In this document: positions 1 to 7,335 of the stretch, in pieces
How positions within the stretch are numbered: position 1 is the stretch's first letter
Layout: each line of letters begins with the position of its first letter
Source: a virus
IMG/VR virus record: IMGVR_UViG_3300020165_000007
Location: 186,001-250,000 of that record
DNA: 64,000 bases
Direction: 5' to 3' (one strand)
The notes under the pieces: model-generated
The model's input: the letters and a program-made list of their open reading frames with translations, nothing else
Told to the model about the DNA's origin: nothing
The model's database searches: none
Program-made: the position numbers and the translations under genes

Positions 1-331
1 AACCAAATTCACTTTTATAATACCCTTTGTTACCATCCAACGATATCTCATCATCAATCTCTTTCATTTTATTTTCTAAGTATTCACTAACATCAGATGG
101 AAGATTTTCATCGTCTATCATACCATACTTTTTCAAAGAATTTCTAATATTACTAAACTCATTTTGAATTTTGTAATGTTCCGACCATATAGAATCCGGA
201 GCGTCTGTAACTCTAAGTATTTCAGATTCAGTAAATCCGTTTTCTAAAAATAAAGACCTTAATTTTCTATATAATACGTATAGATTACTATCTAAGTCAG
301 TTTGTATAATAAATTTTAGTGATGGTGACAT
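1..331 (-). CDS. hypothetical protein, 3' end beyond the window
   Basis: An open frame runs on the minus strand from an ATG at 331 to the window edge with no stop, giving at least 110 residues (starts MSPSLKFIIQ). It is charged, rich in Asp, Glu, Lys and Ser, and looks helical. No domain is recognised. It lies five bases downstream of the end of the neighbouring membrane-protein gene, so it is probably the last visible member of the same transcript. Only the start of the protein is seen, so its length and role are unknown. Confidence 0.7.
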   Translation of the reverse strand, partial: MSPSLKFIIQTDLDSNLYVLYRKLRSLFLENGFTESEILRVTDAPDSIWSEHYKIQNEFSNIRNSLKKYGMIDDENLPSDVSEYLENKMKEIDDEISLDGNKGYYKSEFG

Positions 332-336
332 ATTAA

Positions 337-750
337 TTATTCATTACTTAATACTACAGGTAAAATAGCCGTTAATACGGTGGTTAATATTGTGACATTA
401 CGTGTGTTTCTTAATCTTTTTATTTTATCCTCTTTAGATACAATTTCTAAAGATTGGTAAGTAGTCTTATCAATTAAACCTTGATTTATGAACATCAAAG
501 AATCTGTAGTCGTTTTAAATTTATCAATTAATATATTGTTCTGTTCTACAATACTATTCAAATCATTTACTTGAGATAAAAGGGAGTCTACTTCCATTTT
601 ACACAAATCATACTTAATTAAATCACTAGCGATTTGTTTGGCTTGGATTGTTGGAATGCAAACTAAGTCTTCACTCACTGTATCGCTTTGCGAAAAAATC
701 GGAAAGCTCATTATGAGACATATTGTCGATACCATTAAGTGTCTTATCAT
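337..750 (-). CDS. exported coiled-coil protein, candidate spanin partner
   Basis: A 137-residue protein with an N-terminal hydrophobic signal ending in FSQ (about residues 1-21), a central heptad-rich region (about 50-105) and a hydrophobic C-terminal segment. Its start lies inside the preceding gene in another frame (overlap about 80 bases). An overlapping pair, one with an N-terminal anchor and coiled coil and one exported, resembles phage Rz/Rz1 spanins. Unlike a typical outer spanin it has no lipobox cysteine after the signal. The spanin role is an inference from architecture only. Confidence 0.65.
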   Translation of the reverse strand: MIRHLMVSTICLIMSFPIFSQSDTVSEDLVCIPTIQAKQIASDLIKYDLCKMEVDSLLSQVNDLNSIVEQNNILIDKFKTTTDSLMFINQGLIDKTTYQSLEIVSKEDKIKRLRNTRNVTILTTVLTAILPVVLSNE

Positions 751-1048
751 AATCTTTTTTTAACTTATCTATCTGTTTATTCCTGTTTTGAATTGTAGTG
801 TTTAAACTATCTACCTTCGACTCGGTTTCAACTAAAGTAACCTCTAAACGTTCTTTTAATTTAGTTGCGTCATCAACTTTATCCTGTAACTTGTCTTTCT
901 CTTCTTCTAATAAAGAATCAAATCTTTCTTCAGCAGCCATAACAGCCTTATCTACAAAATTTTTAGTCATGGACCAAACCGCAACTCCGCCTAATATACC
1001 TCCTATTAGTAATCCGACTCCTAAGGAAATTAACCTAACATTTTTCAT
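671..1048 (-). CDS. membrane-anchored coiled-coil protein, candidate inner spanin
   Basis: 125 residues: a Gly-rich transmembrane helix near residues 6-27, then an almost continuous charged coiled coil (about 35-105). This is the layout of phage inner spanins and also of generic membrane coiled-coil proteins. It overlaps the next gene by 80 bases in a different frame, a common arrangement for spanin pairs. It is close to the tagged peptidoglycan-binding gene upstream (16 bases). No catalytic motif is present. Confidence 0.65.
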   Translation of the reverse strand: MKNVRLISLGVGLLIGGILGGVAVWSMTKNFVDKAVMAAEERFDSLLEEEKDKLQDKVDDATKLKERLEVTLVETESKVDSLNTTIQNRNKQIDKLKKDYDKTLNGIDNMSHNELSDFFAKRYSE

Positions 1049-1063
1049 ACTTCACCATATGAT

Positions 1064-1756
1064 TTATGCCTTCATCATCGAGGATGGAAAATCGGGTTTA
1101 GATGGAAAATCAGGTTTGTTAATCTTATCTCTTGGTGGTACTTTACCTCCTTCAAAACATTGTCCTATACCAACACATTGTAGCAAACCTTTTATTTTAT
1201 CTTCATCAATACAGAAATCCTCTTTTAGTCCTCCCATAAACTTAGATATACATCCTTGTACTTTCTCACAGTCCACATTGATACCACCGTCTTTAACTGG
1301 TACAGTACCTATTTGACCACCACCTTTACACTTATCACAAATTTCTTTAGGGATACAACCTAATTCACATAATTTACCTGTAGTTTCAGGTCCGATACCA
1401 CCGTCAACTTTAAGTCCATTTTTTCCTTGAAATACTTCAACAACATCCTTAGTCATACTTCCAAAGATACCATCAACAACTAATGGTTGTAGAGGTTCGA
1501 TACCACATGCGTTTAACGCTTCTTGAAATAACTTAACCAACTCACCTTTAGCACCTCTCTTAAGTTGTCCTTTACCGACCAATACTTGACAAAATTCGTC
1601 AGCAATTGGTAAGTATTTTTTTACAGGTACTTCTTTTTTTGGTGGAGCGTCGGTCATTGGTGGAGATACGACTTTCTCTTGTTCATTTAATAAACCCTTA
1701 TATAGACTCTGTATACTCAGTTTTTCATTTTCGGATAGTATGATTCTTTTTCCCAT
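1064..1756 (-). CDS. tagged peptidoglycan-binding protein
   Basis: 230 residues. The N-terminus (MGKRIILSENEK, then LLNEQ near residue 25) matches other proteins in this window and resembles a head-targeting tag that would be cut after Glu. Residues about 60-130 form a peptidoglycan-binding domain of the PGRP/PF01471 kind, with GAKG, a DGIFG motif and a KVDGGIGPET motif. The C-terminal half is Cys-rich (CDKCKGGG and further cysteines) and ends in a proline-rich repeat (KPDFPS twice). A TATTTAT box lies 16 bases before the ATG. I infer a virion protein that touches the host wall during entry; the domain call is firm, the packaging is not. Confidence 0.85.
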   Translation of the reverse strand: MGKRIILSENEKLSIQSLYKGLLNEQEKVVSPPMTDAPPKKEVPVKKYLPIADEFCQVLVGKGQLKRGAKGELVKLFQEALNACGIEPLQPLVVDGIFGSMTKDVVEVFQGKNGLKVDGGIGPETTGKLCELGCIPKEICDKCKGGGQIGTVPVKDGGINVDCEKVQGCISKFMGGLKEDFCIDEDKIKGLLQCVGIGQCFEGGKVPPRDKINKPDFPSKPDFPSSMMKA

Positions 1757-1772
1757 AATATTAAGTTTTACT

Positions 1773-1779
1773 ATAAATA
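1773..1779 (-). promoter_or_regulatory. putative phage promoter box TATTTAT
   Basis: Reads TATTTAT on the minus strand, 16 bases before the start codon of the tagged peptidoglycan-binding gene. It belongs to a set of similar boxes seen before many tagged genes. Confidence 0.45.
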
Positions 1780-1791
1780 CTTTTATAAATG

Positions 1792-1817
1792 AAAAATCCC
1801 CATTAATGAGGATTTTT
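1792..1817 (-). terminator. rho-independent terminator
   Basis: A ten-base stem (AAAAATCCYC with its complement) around a short loop, with the T-run on the minus-strand side. It follows the small gene ending at 1832. Confidence 0.7.
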
Positions 1818-1831
1818 CTTAATTAAAACAT

Positions 1832-1975
1832 TTATTTTTCATTCTTAAGTTCATCTCTTACGTCCCAATAATGTTCTCTAAGTCTTCTACCGAGTTGTTG
1901 CTCATTAAGCTTTTCATCTATAATCCATTTTGTTATTACGGAAATAGGTAGGTGGTGATATTCTTTATTACTCAT
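1832..1975 (-). CDS. small hypothetical protein
   Basis: A 47-residue protein (starts MSNKEYHHLP, ends ELKNEK). Its ATG overlaps the last codons and stop of the upstream nucleotidyltransferase gene by eight bases, which suggests translational coupling. It contains a basic segment (LGRRLREHYW). The good start overlap and the terminator just behind it support a real gene. No family recognised. Confidence 0.65.
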   Translation of the reverse strand: MSNKEYHHLPISVITKWIIDEKLNEQQLGRRLREHYWDVRDELKNEK

Positions 1976-2423
1976 TTTCTACTCTATTAATAATTTGTGG
2001 ATTCTGTTTAATGGTTTGTATAGTAATTAAGTCCTTAATCTTAGTCGTAGACCAGTTATGTGAACGAGTAGTATAGATAACGTCAATAGGTAAGTGGTCA
2101 CCTGTATATCTTTTACCGATATAATCATCACCCAATATACGAATGTCAGGCTTATAAAAGGTCATCAATTCGAGGAGTTCTTCTTCCGTCTGATAGCAAA
2201 CCACCTCATCGACATATTTTATCGACATAAGGGTCTTATATCGTTCATACAAGGGTATTACAGGTTTATACTTAGTGTTCCTTGTTTCAGAGGGGTCACT
2301 TTGCAAAAATACCATAAAGTAATCACAATGTTCTTTAGCCGTTTCAAATGTATAAATGTAACCAGGGTGTAATAAATCAAAATTACCCGCAGTAAATCCT
2401 ATTTTTCCTTTTTTACTATCCAT
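1968..2423 (-). CDS. cytidylyltransferase-like nucleotidyltransferase (TagD/RfaE type)
   Basis: 151 residues with the hallmarks of the HIGH-type nucleotidyltransferases: AGNFDLLHPGY near the N-terminus (the family HxGH motif, with Tyr in place of the second His), ILGDDYIGKRYTG in the middle and a SHNWSTTKIKDLI motif near the end (family ISTTxI). Such enzymes join CTP or ATP to a phosphorylated alcohol or sugar, as in glycerol-3-phosphate cytidylyltransferase or the ADP-heptose enzyme RfaE. The length fits the single-domain type. The substrate cannot be told. A role in modifying surface or DNA-linked sugars is possible. Confidence 0.85.
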   Translation of the reverse strand: MDSKKGKIGFTAGNFDLLHPGYIYTFETAKEHCDYFMVFLQSDPSETRNTKYKPVIPLYERYKTLMSIKYVDEVVCYQTEEELLELMTFYKPDIRILGDDYIGKRYTGDHLPIDVIYTTRSHNWSTTKIKDLITIQTIKQNPQIINRVENE

Positions 2424-2460
2424 GTGGTAATAGTATTACATATAAAATATATTGTAAATA

Positions 2461-2488
2461 AAAAACCCCTCAACAATAAGGGGTTTTT
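2461..2488 (-). terminator. rho-independent terminator
   Basis: AAAAACCCCT and its complement flank an eight-base loop. The hairpin sits 24 bases after the stop of the cysteine-rich lipoprotein gene and can work in either direction. Confidence 0.75.
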
Positions 2489-2511
2489 GTAATCACAAAA
2501 GGAATTATTGA

Positions 2512-2688
2512 TTATCCACAGCAGGACATATCACAACAATTTCCTTCACACTTTGTTTCATCACAGTGGTCCATTTGACAACATGTTGTCTCCTTAACAC
2601 ACTCTGACTCGGATTCACAACAGGACATTTCTGATGACGTTGCACAACTAAACAATCCGACAGATAACAGAATAAATAAATGTTTCAT
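2512..2688 (-). CDS. cysteine-rich lipoprotein, copy 1
   Basis: 58 residues: a signal peptide with a lipobox ending LFSC (Cys at about residue 15), then a short mature part with eleven cysteines, mostly in CC pairs (SCCES, TTCCQMDHC, GNCCD, SCCG). The ATG overlaps the TGA of the upstream gene (ATGA). A second copy of the same length lies at 7051-7227; the mature parts share the spacing of all cysteines and the CEGNCCD motif. The protein is probably lipid-anchored in the envelope and may bind metal or form disulfides. It is too short for the usual gene-length cut-offs but the paralogy makes it convincing. Confidence 0.85.
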   Translation of the reverse strand: MKHLFILLSVGLFSCATSSEMSCCESESECVKETTCCQMDHCDETKCEGNCCDMSCCG

Positions 2689-3233
2689 GTTGTTTTGTTA
2701 TTATTATTACAGAATCCCTTAACAGGTACACCTGAACTGGATATAAAATTATCGATAGCTTTAGCCAATTCATCACCCCTATCGTAAGAGACTCTTAATT
2801 CTTCGAGGACACCGTCTTTTAATTCCTTAGACATCTCAAAACTTCTACCCTTATTTACTGCTCTAATTATATCATCGATGAGGTTCACCAACTTACTATC
2901 TAATTTATCTAACAATAAACCGATAGCTTCGTCAGGTGTGTTTACCTTTTCACCCACCTGAACTTTTTTAATTACATTTTTAATTGCAAATACACACTGA
3001 GCAACAGCACCTTCGACGTTATCACAAAGACTGTCAGAATCTGCAAGACCATTTAAAGTTTTAAACAAGCTCATCATAACATTTTTATACTTAGTGACCA
3101 ACTCAAGGGCAGTAATTTTAGGGGGTCTGTTCTGAACTTTATCCTTTACCTTATCAATAATATTTTCATCGACTGAATACATGTTAAGAATGTCGTGTTT
3201 TTCAGACTCAGATATAATAATTCTTTTACTCAT
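2685..3233 (-). CDS. tagged hypothetical protein
   Basis: 182 residues. The N-terminus (MSKRIIISESEKHDILNMY) is the same tag type as at 1064-1756 and 7336-7980. The rest is helical with several Lys/Glu/Asp-rich stretches and four cysteines; no enzyme motif is seen. A TATTTAT box lies 14 bases before the ATG, and the gene is coupled by ATGA to the cysteine-rich lipoprotein gene. Candidate internal virion protein by the tag alone. Confidence 0.75.
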   Translation of the reverse strand: MSKRIIISESEKHDILNMYSVDENIIDKVKDKVQNRPPKITALELVTKYKNVMMSLFKTLNGLADSDSLCDNVEGAVAQCVFAIKNVIKKVQVGEKVNTPDEAIGLLLDKLDSKLVNLIDDIIRAVNKGRSFEMSKELKDGVLEELRVSYDRGDELAKAIDNFISSSGVPVKGFCNNNNKTT

Positions 3234-3247
3234 AATATTCTTTTATT

Positions 3248-3254
3248 ATAAATA
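3248..3254 (-). promoter_or_regulatory. putative phage promoter box TATTTAT
   Basis: Sense-strand TATTTAT, 14 bases before the ATG of the tagged gene ending at 2685. Confidence 0.45.
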
Positions 3255-3332
3255 TCACAAGAAAGAAAAAAGTTAACCCACATTATCTTAAAGAGTCACT
3301 ACAGGAGTTCCCATAAGAAGTCGAAAAAAACA

Positions 3333-3346
3333 CGTCCGAAAGGACG
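3333..3346 (-). terminator. hairpin with T-run, possible second terminator
   Basis: CGTCC and GGACG enclose a four-base loop; on the minus strand a run of T residues follows. It lies between the DoxX-like gene's own terminator and the next gene start, so it may end a short transcript from this 190-base gap, in which I see no coding frame. Confidence 0.5.
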
Positions 3347-3405
3347 AAAAAAAATTTTTCGGTAATCCGGCATCAGAGAGATTTACAAACAAATAAGCAA
3401 AATAA

Positions 3406-3431
3406 AACCCCCAAACCGAAGAAAGGGGGTT
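3406..3431 (-). terminator. rho-independent terminator
   Basis: AACCCCC pairs with GGGGGTT around a twelve-base loop, 21 bases behind the DoxX-like gene, followed on the minus strand by TTTTATT. Confidence 0.7.
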
Positions 3432-3452
3432 AAATTTACAAACGTAATAGGA

Positions 3453-3818
3453 TTACGCTCTACGGAGATAAGTTTCATCACGAAGGATATAACCAATAAA
3501 GGCAAATGAACCCAACATAATAGGTGCCATAACTCCTGAACCCCCCATCATAGAGAGATGCATGACCACAGCTCCCGTCATAATGGAACCCAAAAGAACG
3601 GAACCATATAATGAAGTACGGGGGTATACAAACAAAATAACACCAAGAACTTCAAGAATACCCACCATAGTAAGGTAAGGGGTTAAGTTCATAAATGTAA
3701 AATTGTTTATCATCTCTTCTGTACCGAAGATTTTAGAGAATCCTCCCATTCCCAACATAACAGCAACAAACGCCGTAAATAACCAACCTAAGTTGGCAAG
3801 TGTTAAATACTTTTTCAT
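3453..3818 (-). CDS. DoxX-like integral membrane protein
   Basis: 121 residues with four predicted transmembrane helices (about 8-25, 48-65, 72-90 and 96-112). The spacing, the N-terminal GxxKIFG-like segment and the loop YPRTSLYGS fit the small DoxX/DoxX-like family. Members sit in the inner membrane and have loose links to redox and quinone metabolism; function is not settled. It is a single-gene unit with its own terminator. It looks like a gene of bacterial origin carried by the phage. Confidence 0.75.
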   Translation of the reverse strand: MKKYLTLANLGWLFTAFVAVMLGMGGFSKIFGTEEMINNFTFMNLTPYLTMVGILEVLGVILFVYPRTSLYGSVLLGSIMTGAVVMHLSMMGGSGVMAPIMLGSFAFIGYILRDETYLRRA

Positions 3819-3890
3819 AATATATAATTTTAGTTTTATATAATATATAAAATGATAAAATACTTGTAAATAGATGATATATGAAGAAAC

Positions 3891-4046
3891 TTAACGATTA
3901 CCGTTAATAAATTCCAAATCCTCGATTTCCTTAATAATACTGTCGACACTGAAATTAACACCGTTAGTCGTAGGTATCTGAAAATGAGTGGTACCCCTTT
4001 CCTTGAGAATATATAACATGTCCTTAACTTGTGAGAGATTATTCAT
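3891..4046 (-). CDS. small hypothetical protein
   Basis: 51 residues (starts MNNLSQVKDM, ends EFINGNR), in a gap between two clear genes. It is mildly acidic and has no membrane segment. Codon use resembles its neighbours. No family recognised. Confidence 0.55.
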   Translation of the reverse strand: MNNLSQVKDMLYILKERGTTHFQIPTTNGVNFSVDSIIKEIEDLEFINGNR

Positions 4047-4064
4047 ACCAATAAATATATTAAA

Positions 4065-4613
4065 TTATTTAATACTAACAGTGATTTCTAAAGGAATCGT
4101 TACCTTCTTCTCATAAGGGGGACATACTTCCGTGTCGACGTCCCCGTCATAATCTATATACGTAATCTCTACTTTACCCCCGTCAAGAAGAACCTGAGAT
4201 ATAGGGGGGTAAATTCTTTTATAGTTATTTGTTGATGACCCTATGAAACCATATTCTGTAATTTGATTATTGTTTTGTGAATCACCTACTAATAGACATC
4301 CTGATGTATCCTCAGCAGTATTTCCAATATGAATTAAAATATATTCAAATCCTGGTACATCCCTAACCCATAACATCCCCTTATTAAAGTCTGTACCAAA
4401 TCGTTCATTATAATCTTGGTTCATACCTCCTTCTGTTCTAAGAGTTACGTTGTATGTTCCTGATGGTACCCGTGTCTTACCTGATACCTTTTCATCTCTA
4501 TACTCATCTTCCAAAGTATAAGATAGAAACTTACGTTTACCGTCAGTTACATCAAATAAAATCCCATTAGTTGATGTCCCCTCACTTGATATTCTTAATA
4601 CTTCTAGTTTCAT
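4065..4613 (-). CDS. DUF5675-like protein, possible cell-wall enzyme
   Basis: 182 residues. The segment with PSGTYNV, then FGTDF, then VPGFEYILIHIGNTAEDTSGC matches the DUF5675 family. It carries an HxGN...SGC pattern reminiscent of L,D-transpeptidase-like folds, with a possible catalytic Cys. Phages and prophages often carry this family close to lysis genes, but the activity is not proven. The gene starts seven bases after the end of the upstream gene, so the two are probably co-transcribed. Confidence 0.75.
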   Translation of the reverse strand: MKLEVLRISSEGTSTNGILFDVTDGKRKFLSYTLEDEYRDEKVSGKTRVPSGTYNVTLRTEGGMNQDYNERFGTDFNKGMLWVRDVPGFEYILIHIGNTAEDTSGCLLVGDSQNNNQITEYGFIGSSTNNYKRIYPPISQVLLDGGKVEITYIDYDGDVDTEVCPPYEKKVTIPLEITVSIK

Positions 4614-4620
4614 ATATTAA

Positions 4621-4974
4621 TCATTTAATAAAAGGTACCATATCTATATACCTAATATTAGCGTTTAATTTCTTATCGTTAAAAAATGTAGAATGTATTT
4701 CCGTTAACTTAGCAAAAATATCCCCCTTCACTCCCATACTGCCTATTCCTCTCATTCCTTTACAATCTTCTTTAACACTAACTTTAATTTTAGGGGTGAT
4801 ATATTCGTTAAATTTATCATTCATTCTTCTCTCAAAGTCATCTTTGGGTGGGTGTCGAACTAACGATTCACTACCAGAAACAAATCCATCAAACTCAATC
4901 TTATCAATACATTTATGTACTGAAGGTAACATGTACTTTACGAGTAAACTATATTTTTCTTCAAAGTCTTCCAT
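4621..4974 (-). CDS. hypothetical protein
   Basis: 117 residues from the ATG at 4974 (MEDFEEKYS). I prefer this start to one at 4989 because a TATTTAT box ends four bases before it, a spacing seen at several other genes here. The protein has several charged helices and the segment VSVKEDCKGMRGIGSMGVKG. No known domain. It is followed directly by the DUF5675-like gene. Confidence 0.65.
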   Translation of the reverse strand: MEDFEEKYSLLVKYMLPSVHKCIDKIEFDGFVSGSESLVRHPPKDDFERRMNDKFNEYITPKIKVSVKEDCKGMRGIGSMGVKGDIFAKLTEIHSTFFNDKKLNANIRYIDMVPFIK

Positions 4975-4978
4975 ATAA

Positions 4979-4985
4979 ATAAATA
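4979..4985 (-). promoter_or_regulatory. putative phage promoter box TATTTAT
   Basis: Sense-strand TATTTAT, four bases before the preferred ATG at 4974, which would give a nearly leaderless message. Confidence 0.4.
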
Positions 4986-5019
4986 TCATTATGTTTGGAT
5001 AATTGTACAGTTATCACTA

Positions 5020-5026
5020 TATTTAT
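5020..5026 (+). promoter_or_regulatory. putative phage promoter box TATTTAT
   Basis: TATTTAT three bases before the ATG at 5030 of the exported protein gene; divergent to the box at 4979-4985. Confidence 0.35.
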
Positions 5027-5029
5027 AGT

Positions 5030-5539
5030 ATGAAACAATTACTAAGTATTTACCTTTCTTTTTTTTCGTTGTGTGTATATTCACAAACAGATAGTTTAGT
5101 TTATTACAGACCTAACTACTACACACAGTTTTTGTTGGATTCTTTAAATGTACCATTTATTCCATTGGATTTAAGAAATGATACATCATATAATAACAAT
5201 GAATATATTAGTGAGTTTAATAACTATTTCGGTAATGACTTAGTTTATCTCCCTAATCAAAATACTGATTACTATGATTTTTTAGAATCTGACCTTGAGG
5301 ACCTTTTTGGTAATTTAAAGTCTTTATTAAAACCCGATGGTGTAATTGGTGAAAGATTTATTGAGGACGGAGATAATTTATATCGTTTAATTGAATACTT
5401 TGATATTGTAGATAATGAAAATATTAGGGTCTATTACTTTAAAACAACTCTATATAAATTAAGTACTAATGGTGGGTGGGTCTCAATTATTGACCCTCCT
5501 TCGGATAAGTTACCAAAATTTAACAAAACTTACATGTAA
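5030..5539 (+). CDS. exported hypothetical protein
   Basis: 169 residues from the ATG at 5030. The first 19 residues form a signal peptide (MKQLLSIYLS... ending VYSQ, the Gln-after-Ser style common in Bacteroidota). The mature part is Tyr/Asn/Asp-rich with repeated aromatic residues and an acidic centre. No domain recognised. It is one of few plus-strand genes in this part and ends in a strong hairpin shared with the converging gene. Confidence 0.7.
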   Translation: MKQLLSIYLSFFSLCVYSQTDSLVYYRPNYYTQFLLDSLNVPFIPLDLRNDTSYNNNEYISEFNNYFGNDLVYLPNQNTDYYDFLESDLEDLFGNLKSLLKPDGVIGERFIEDGDNLYRLIEYFDIVDNENIRVYYFKTTLYKLSTNGGWVSIIDPPSDKLPKFNKTYM

Positions 5540-5540
5540 T

Positions 5541-5566
5541 AAAAAAGGGTCAACTGACCCTTTTTT
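5541..5566. terminator. bidirectional terminator
   Basis: An almost perfect palindrome of AAAAAAGGGTC and its complement around AACT, placed between the converging ends at 5539 and 5586. Either direction yields a T-run. Confidence 0.8.
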
Positions 5567-5585
5567 ATTTAATATATGTAATGAC

Positions 5586-6203
5586 TTATAAAGAATTTGA
5601 TAATTCACCAAATCTCTCACTGATTTTATTACCAAACAATTTAATAACTTCTTCTTTATTTGATATAGTACTTAATGCGTTTTTAAAACTATCAAATGCG
5701 CTTTTCTTATTATGTTCAAAATTAATTCTAAACCATGAAGGATTATCTGGATATGTCTCAACATTAAGGCCATTCATGTCTTTTCTAATAACTACATATA
5801 CTCCTCCATAAGTATCAGATTCAGAATCTGATATATAAGGATAACCGTCCTTCGAATAAAGAGGTTTATATACATTCCATTTTAGATTATGTATATCTCC
5901 TGCAATATCCTTTTCTTCATTATTTTCACCATAATTTTTTAATTTAAAAATGTATCCGTTAAAAAAAAACGGAGTTTCCTTGTTTTGACTAGCAACCGAT
6001 AAGAAATTATTAAAGTTTCCATTATCTAATCCAAAGTCGGCATCGAACTTACTATATTTAATGTTTTCATATAGGTCAACCTGACCCAATTGTTTGTTGA
6101 CCATTTGCTGGAACTTCTCGTTCATCAGCTTCATACCACCTGAATGTTGTTCCCTTATAGAGTTTTTTTCTTCCTCCGATATGTTATTTAGTAAATGTTT
6201 CAT
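5586..6203 (-). CDS. tagged hypothetical protein
   Basis: 205 residues. The N-terminus (MKHLLNNISEEEKNSIREQ, then LMNE near residue 29) is a variant of the SEEEK tag seen in several genes here. The remainder has aromatic and Gly-rich segments such as PFFFNGYIFK and GGVYVVIRKD and looks beta-rich; no known domain. A TATTTAT box lies 17 bases before the ATG. Candidate packaged protein. Confidence 0.75.
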   Translation of the reverse strand: MKHLLNNISEEEKNSIREQHSGGMKLMNEKFQQMVNKQLGQVDLYENIKYSKFDADFGLDNGNFNNFLSVASQNKETPFFFNGYIFKLKNYGENNEEKDIAGDIHNLKWNVYKPLYSKDGYPYISDSESDTYGGVYVVIRKDMNGLNVETYPDNPSWFRINFEHNKKSAFDSFKNALSTISNKEEVIKLFGNKISERFGELSNSL

Positions 6204-6220
6204 ATTAATATCATTTTATT

Positions 6221-6227
6221 ATAAATA
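6221..6227 (-). promoter_or_regulatory. putative phage promoter box TATTTAT
   Basis: Sense-strand TATTTAT, 17 bases before the ATG at 6203 of a tagged gene. Confidence 0.45.
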
Positions 6228-6253
6228 CTCAGTAACATTAAAAAATTACAATT

Positions 6254-6439
6254 TTATATACCTAATTCAGTTACCCTACCCATAATATACGATTTCTTCT
6301 TTTCCAATAAGGTAATTTGTTTAGTTTCACTTTCGTCTAAATCAAATTTATTCATTTTAATTGAATTAATTTGATTCTCCAATCGATGGTATTCATTCAA
6401 ATAGTCATCATATAACTTAGCCTTTGCATTATCATTCAT
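6254..6439 (-). CDS. small coiled-coil hypothetical protein
   Basis: 61 residues, strongly helical with heptad-like spacing (YDDYLNEYHRLENQI, then LLEKKKSYIMGRV). I associate similar short helical proteins with T4-like marine phages, from memory. No function is known. Confidence 0.65.
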   Translation of the reverse strand: MNDNAKAKLYDDYLNEYHRLENQINSIKMNKFDLDESETKQITLLEKKKSYIMGRVTELGI

Positions 6440-6480
6440 ACTTAAAATTTAACAAATTAAATAATATAGTATATGGTAAA

Positions 6481-6687
6481 TTACTTTTTACTGTATTTTA
6501 CTTTTTTCTTATCATTTGGGAATCTACTGAAATTACCCATACCGTCGATATCCATTTCATCAGCCTCATTGGATAAACTCTTAAATTCTTTTTCTTGTTC
6601 TTTATGAGAACGATTAATCATTGTTAATAACCCCAACATATATAGGATGAAAATAATTGACCCGACAGTAAACATAATAATTTGCAT
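6481..6687 (-). CDS. single-pass membrane protein
   Basis: 68 residues with one N-terminal transmembrane helix (about residues 3-24), then a charged soluble tail ending in a basic KKKVKYSKK. It starts six bases behind the upstream membrane gene, so the two form a small operon. No family recognised. Confidence 0.65.
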   Translation of the reverse strand: MQIIMFTVGSIIFILYMLGLLTMINRSHKEQEKEFKSLSNEADEMDIDGMGNFSRFPNDKKKVKYSKK

Positions 6688-6692
6688 GATAA

Positions 6693-6893
6693 TCAGTTTT
6701 TGTTTTTGTAGTAATCATTTCGACGTTGACGAATAGTTGTCGACATACTCAAGATTGAAGGAACCCAAATCCCAACAAAGATACCCTCAAGTTGATATCC
6801 CATAAACCATAGTGTAACCGAATACAGGAATGAGATGAAAGCAAGAATAACGGGATAATAAATTTCCCAAAATGTAATTAGTTTGTTTTTCAT
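6693..6893 (-). CDS. two-helix membrane protein
   Basis: 66 residues from the ATG at 6893; an upstream in-frame ATG at 6920 is less likely because it would read through poorly coding sequence. Two hydrophobic helices (about 13-31 and 36-52) are followed by a basic tail (RQRRNDYYKNKN). I recall similar proteins (FWEIYYPVILAF, GIFVGIWVPSI) in marine phages and bacteria; role unknown. Confidence 0.65.
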   Translation of the reverse strand: MKNKLITFWEIYYPVILAFISFLYSVTLWFMGYQLEGIFVGIWVPSILSMSTTIRQRRNDYYKNKN

Positions 6894-7001
6894 ACCAAAA
6901 AGATAATAATAACTTTCCAATTTCTCAAGTTTTTTCTGGAAATTTTCAGAGAGGTTTTTACCCCTTTTTCAGAAAGAGGGTCTTGTTTCTATATAATAAA
7001 A

Positions 7002-7024
7002 AACCCCTCCGAGTTGGAGAGGTT
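7002..7024 (-). terminator. rho-independent terminator
   Basis: AACCCCTCC pairs with GGAGAGGTT (one mismatch), followed on the minus strand by T residues; it lies 27 bases behind the second cysteine-rich lipoprotein gene. Confidence 0.7.
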
Positions 7025-7050
7025 TTTAAAATCAGATAAGGATTGTTGGA

Positions 7051-7227
7051 TTATCCACAGCAGGACACATCACAACAATTACCTTCACACTTGTCGGTAT
7101 TACAGTGGTCCATTTCACAACATACAACATCTTTTGTACAATCTGTTTTAGATTCACAACAAGCCATCTCTGTTGATGCCGAACAACTGAATAATCCTAA
7201 CGTTAAGATTACTAATAAATTTTTCAT
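7051..7227 (-). CDS. cysteine-rich lipoprotein, copy 2
   Basis: 58 residues from the ATG at 7227 (MKNLLVILTL). A longer frame starts upstream, but this start gives a signal peptide with lipobox LFSC at the same place as copy 1. The mature part has CC pairs at the same spacing as copy 1 (ACCES, VVCCEMDHC, CEGNCCD, SCCG). The two copies differ mainly in the signal and the linker residues, so they are diverged paralogues kept at the same length. Likely envelope-anchored metal-binding or disulfide-rich protein; function unknown. Confidence 0.85.
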   Translation of the reverse strand: MKNLLVILTLGLFSCSASTEMACCESKTDCTKDVVCCEMDHCNTDKCEGNCCDVSCCG

Positions 7228-7264
7228 GATAATTAATTTATAATTGTTTATACCAATATGTATG

Positions 7265-7316
7265 CCAATTTTCCCAAAAATTTTAATCAATAAAAAACCC
7301 CTCCGTATTGGAGAGG
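7265..7316. repeat. intergenic direct repeat, copy 1
   Basis: About 52 bases starting CCAATTTT and ending in the GGAGAGG arm of a terminator recur at 8006-8058 with three or so differences. The unit joins the upstream region of one gene to the terminator of the next. Confidence 0.75.
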
Positions 7317-7318
7317 TT
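7296..7318 (-). terminator. rho-independent terminator
   Basis: AACCCCTCC pairs with GGAGAGGTT around GTATT, behind the tagged gene that ends at 7336. It is part of the duplicated intergenic unit. Confidence 0.7.
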
Positions 7319-7335
7319 CTTATTTTTTATTTTGG

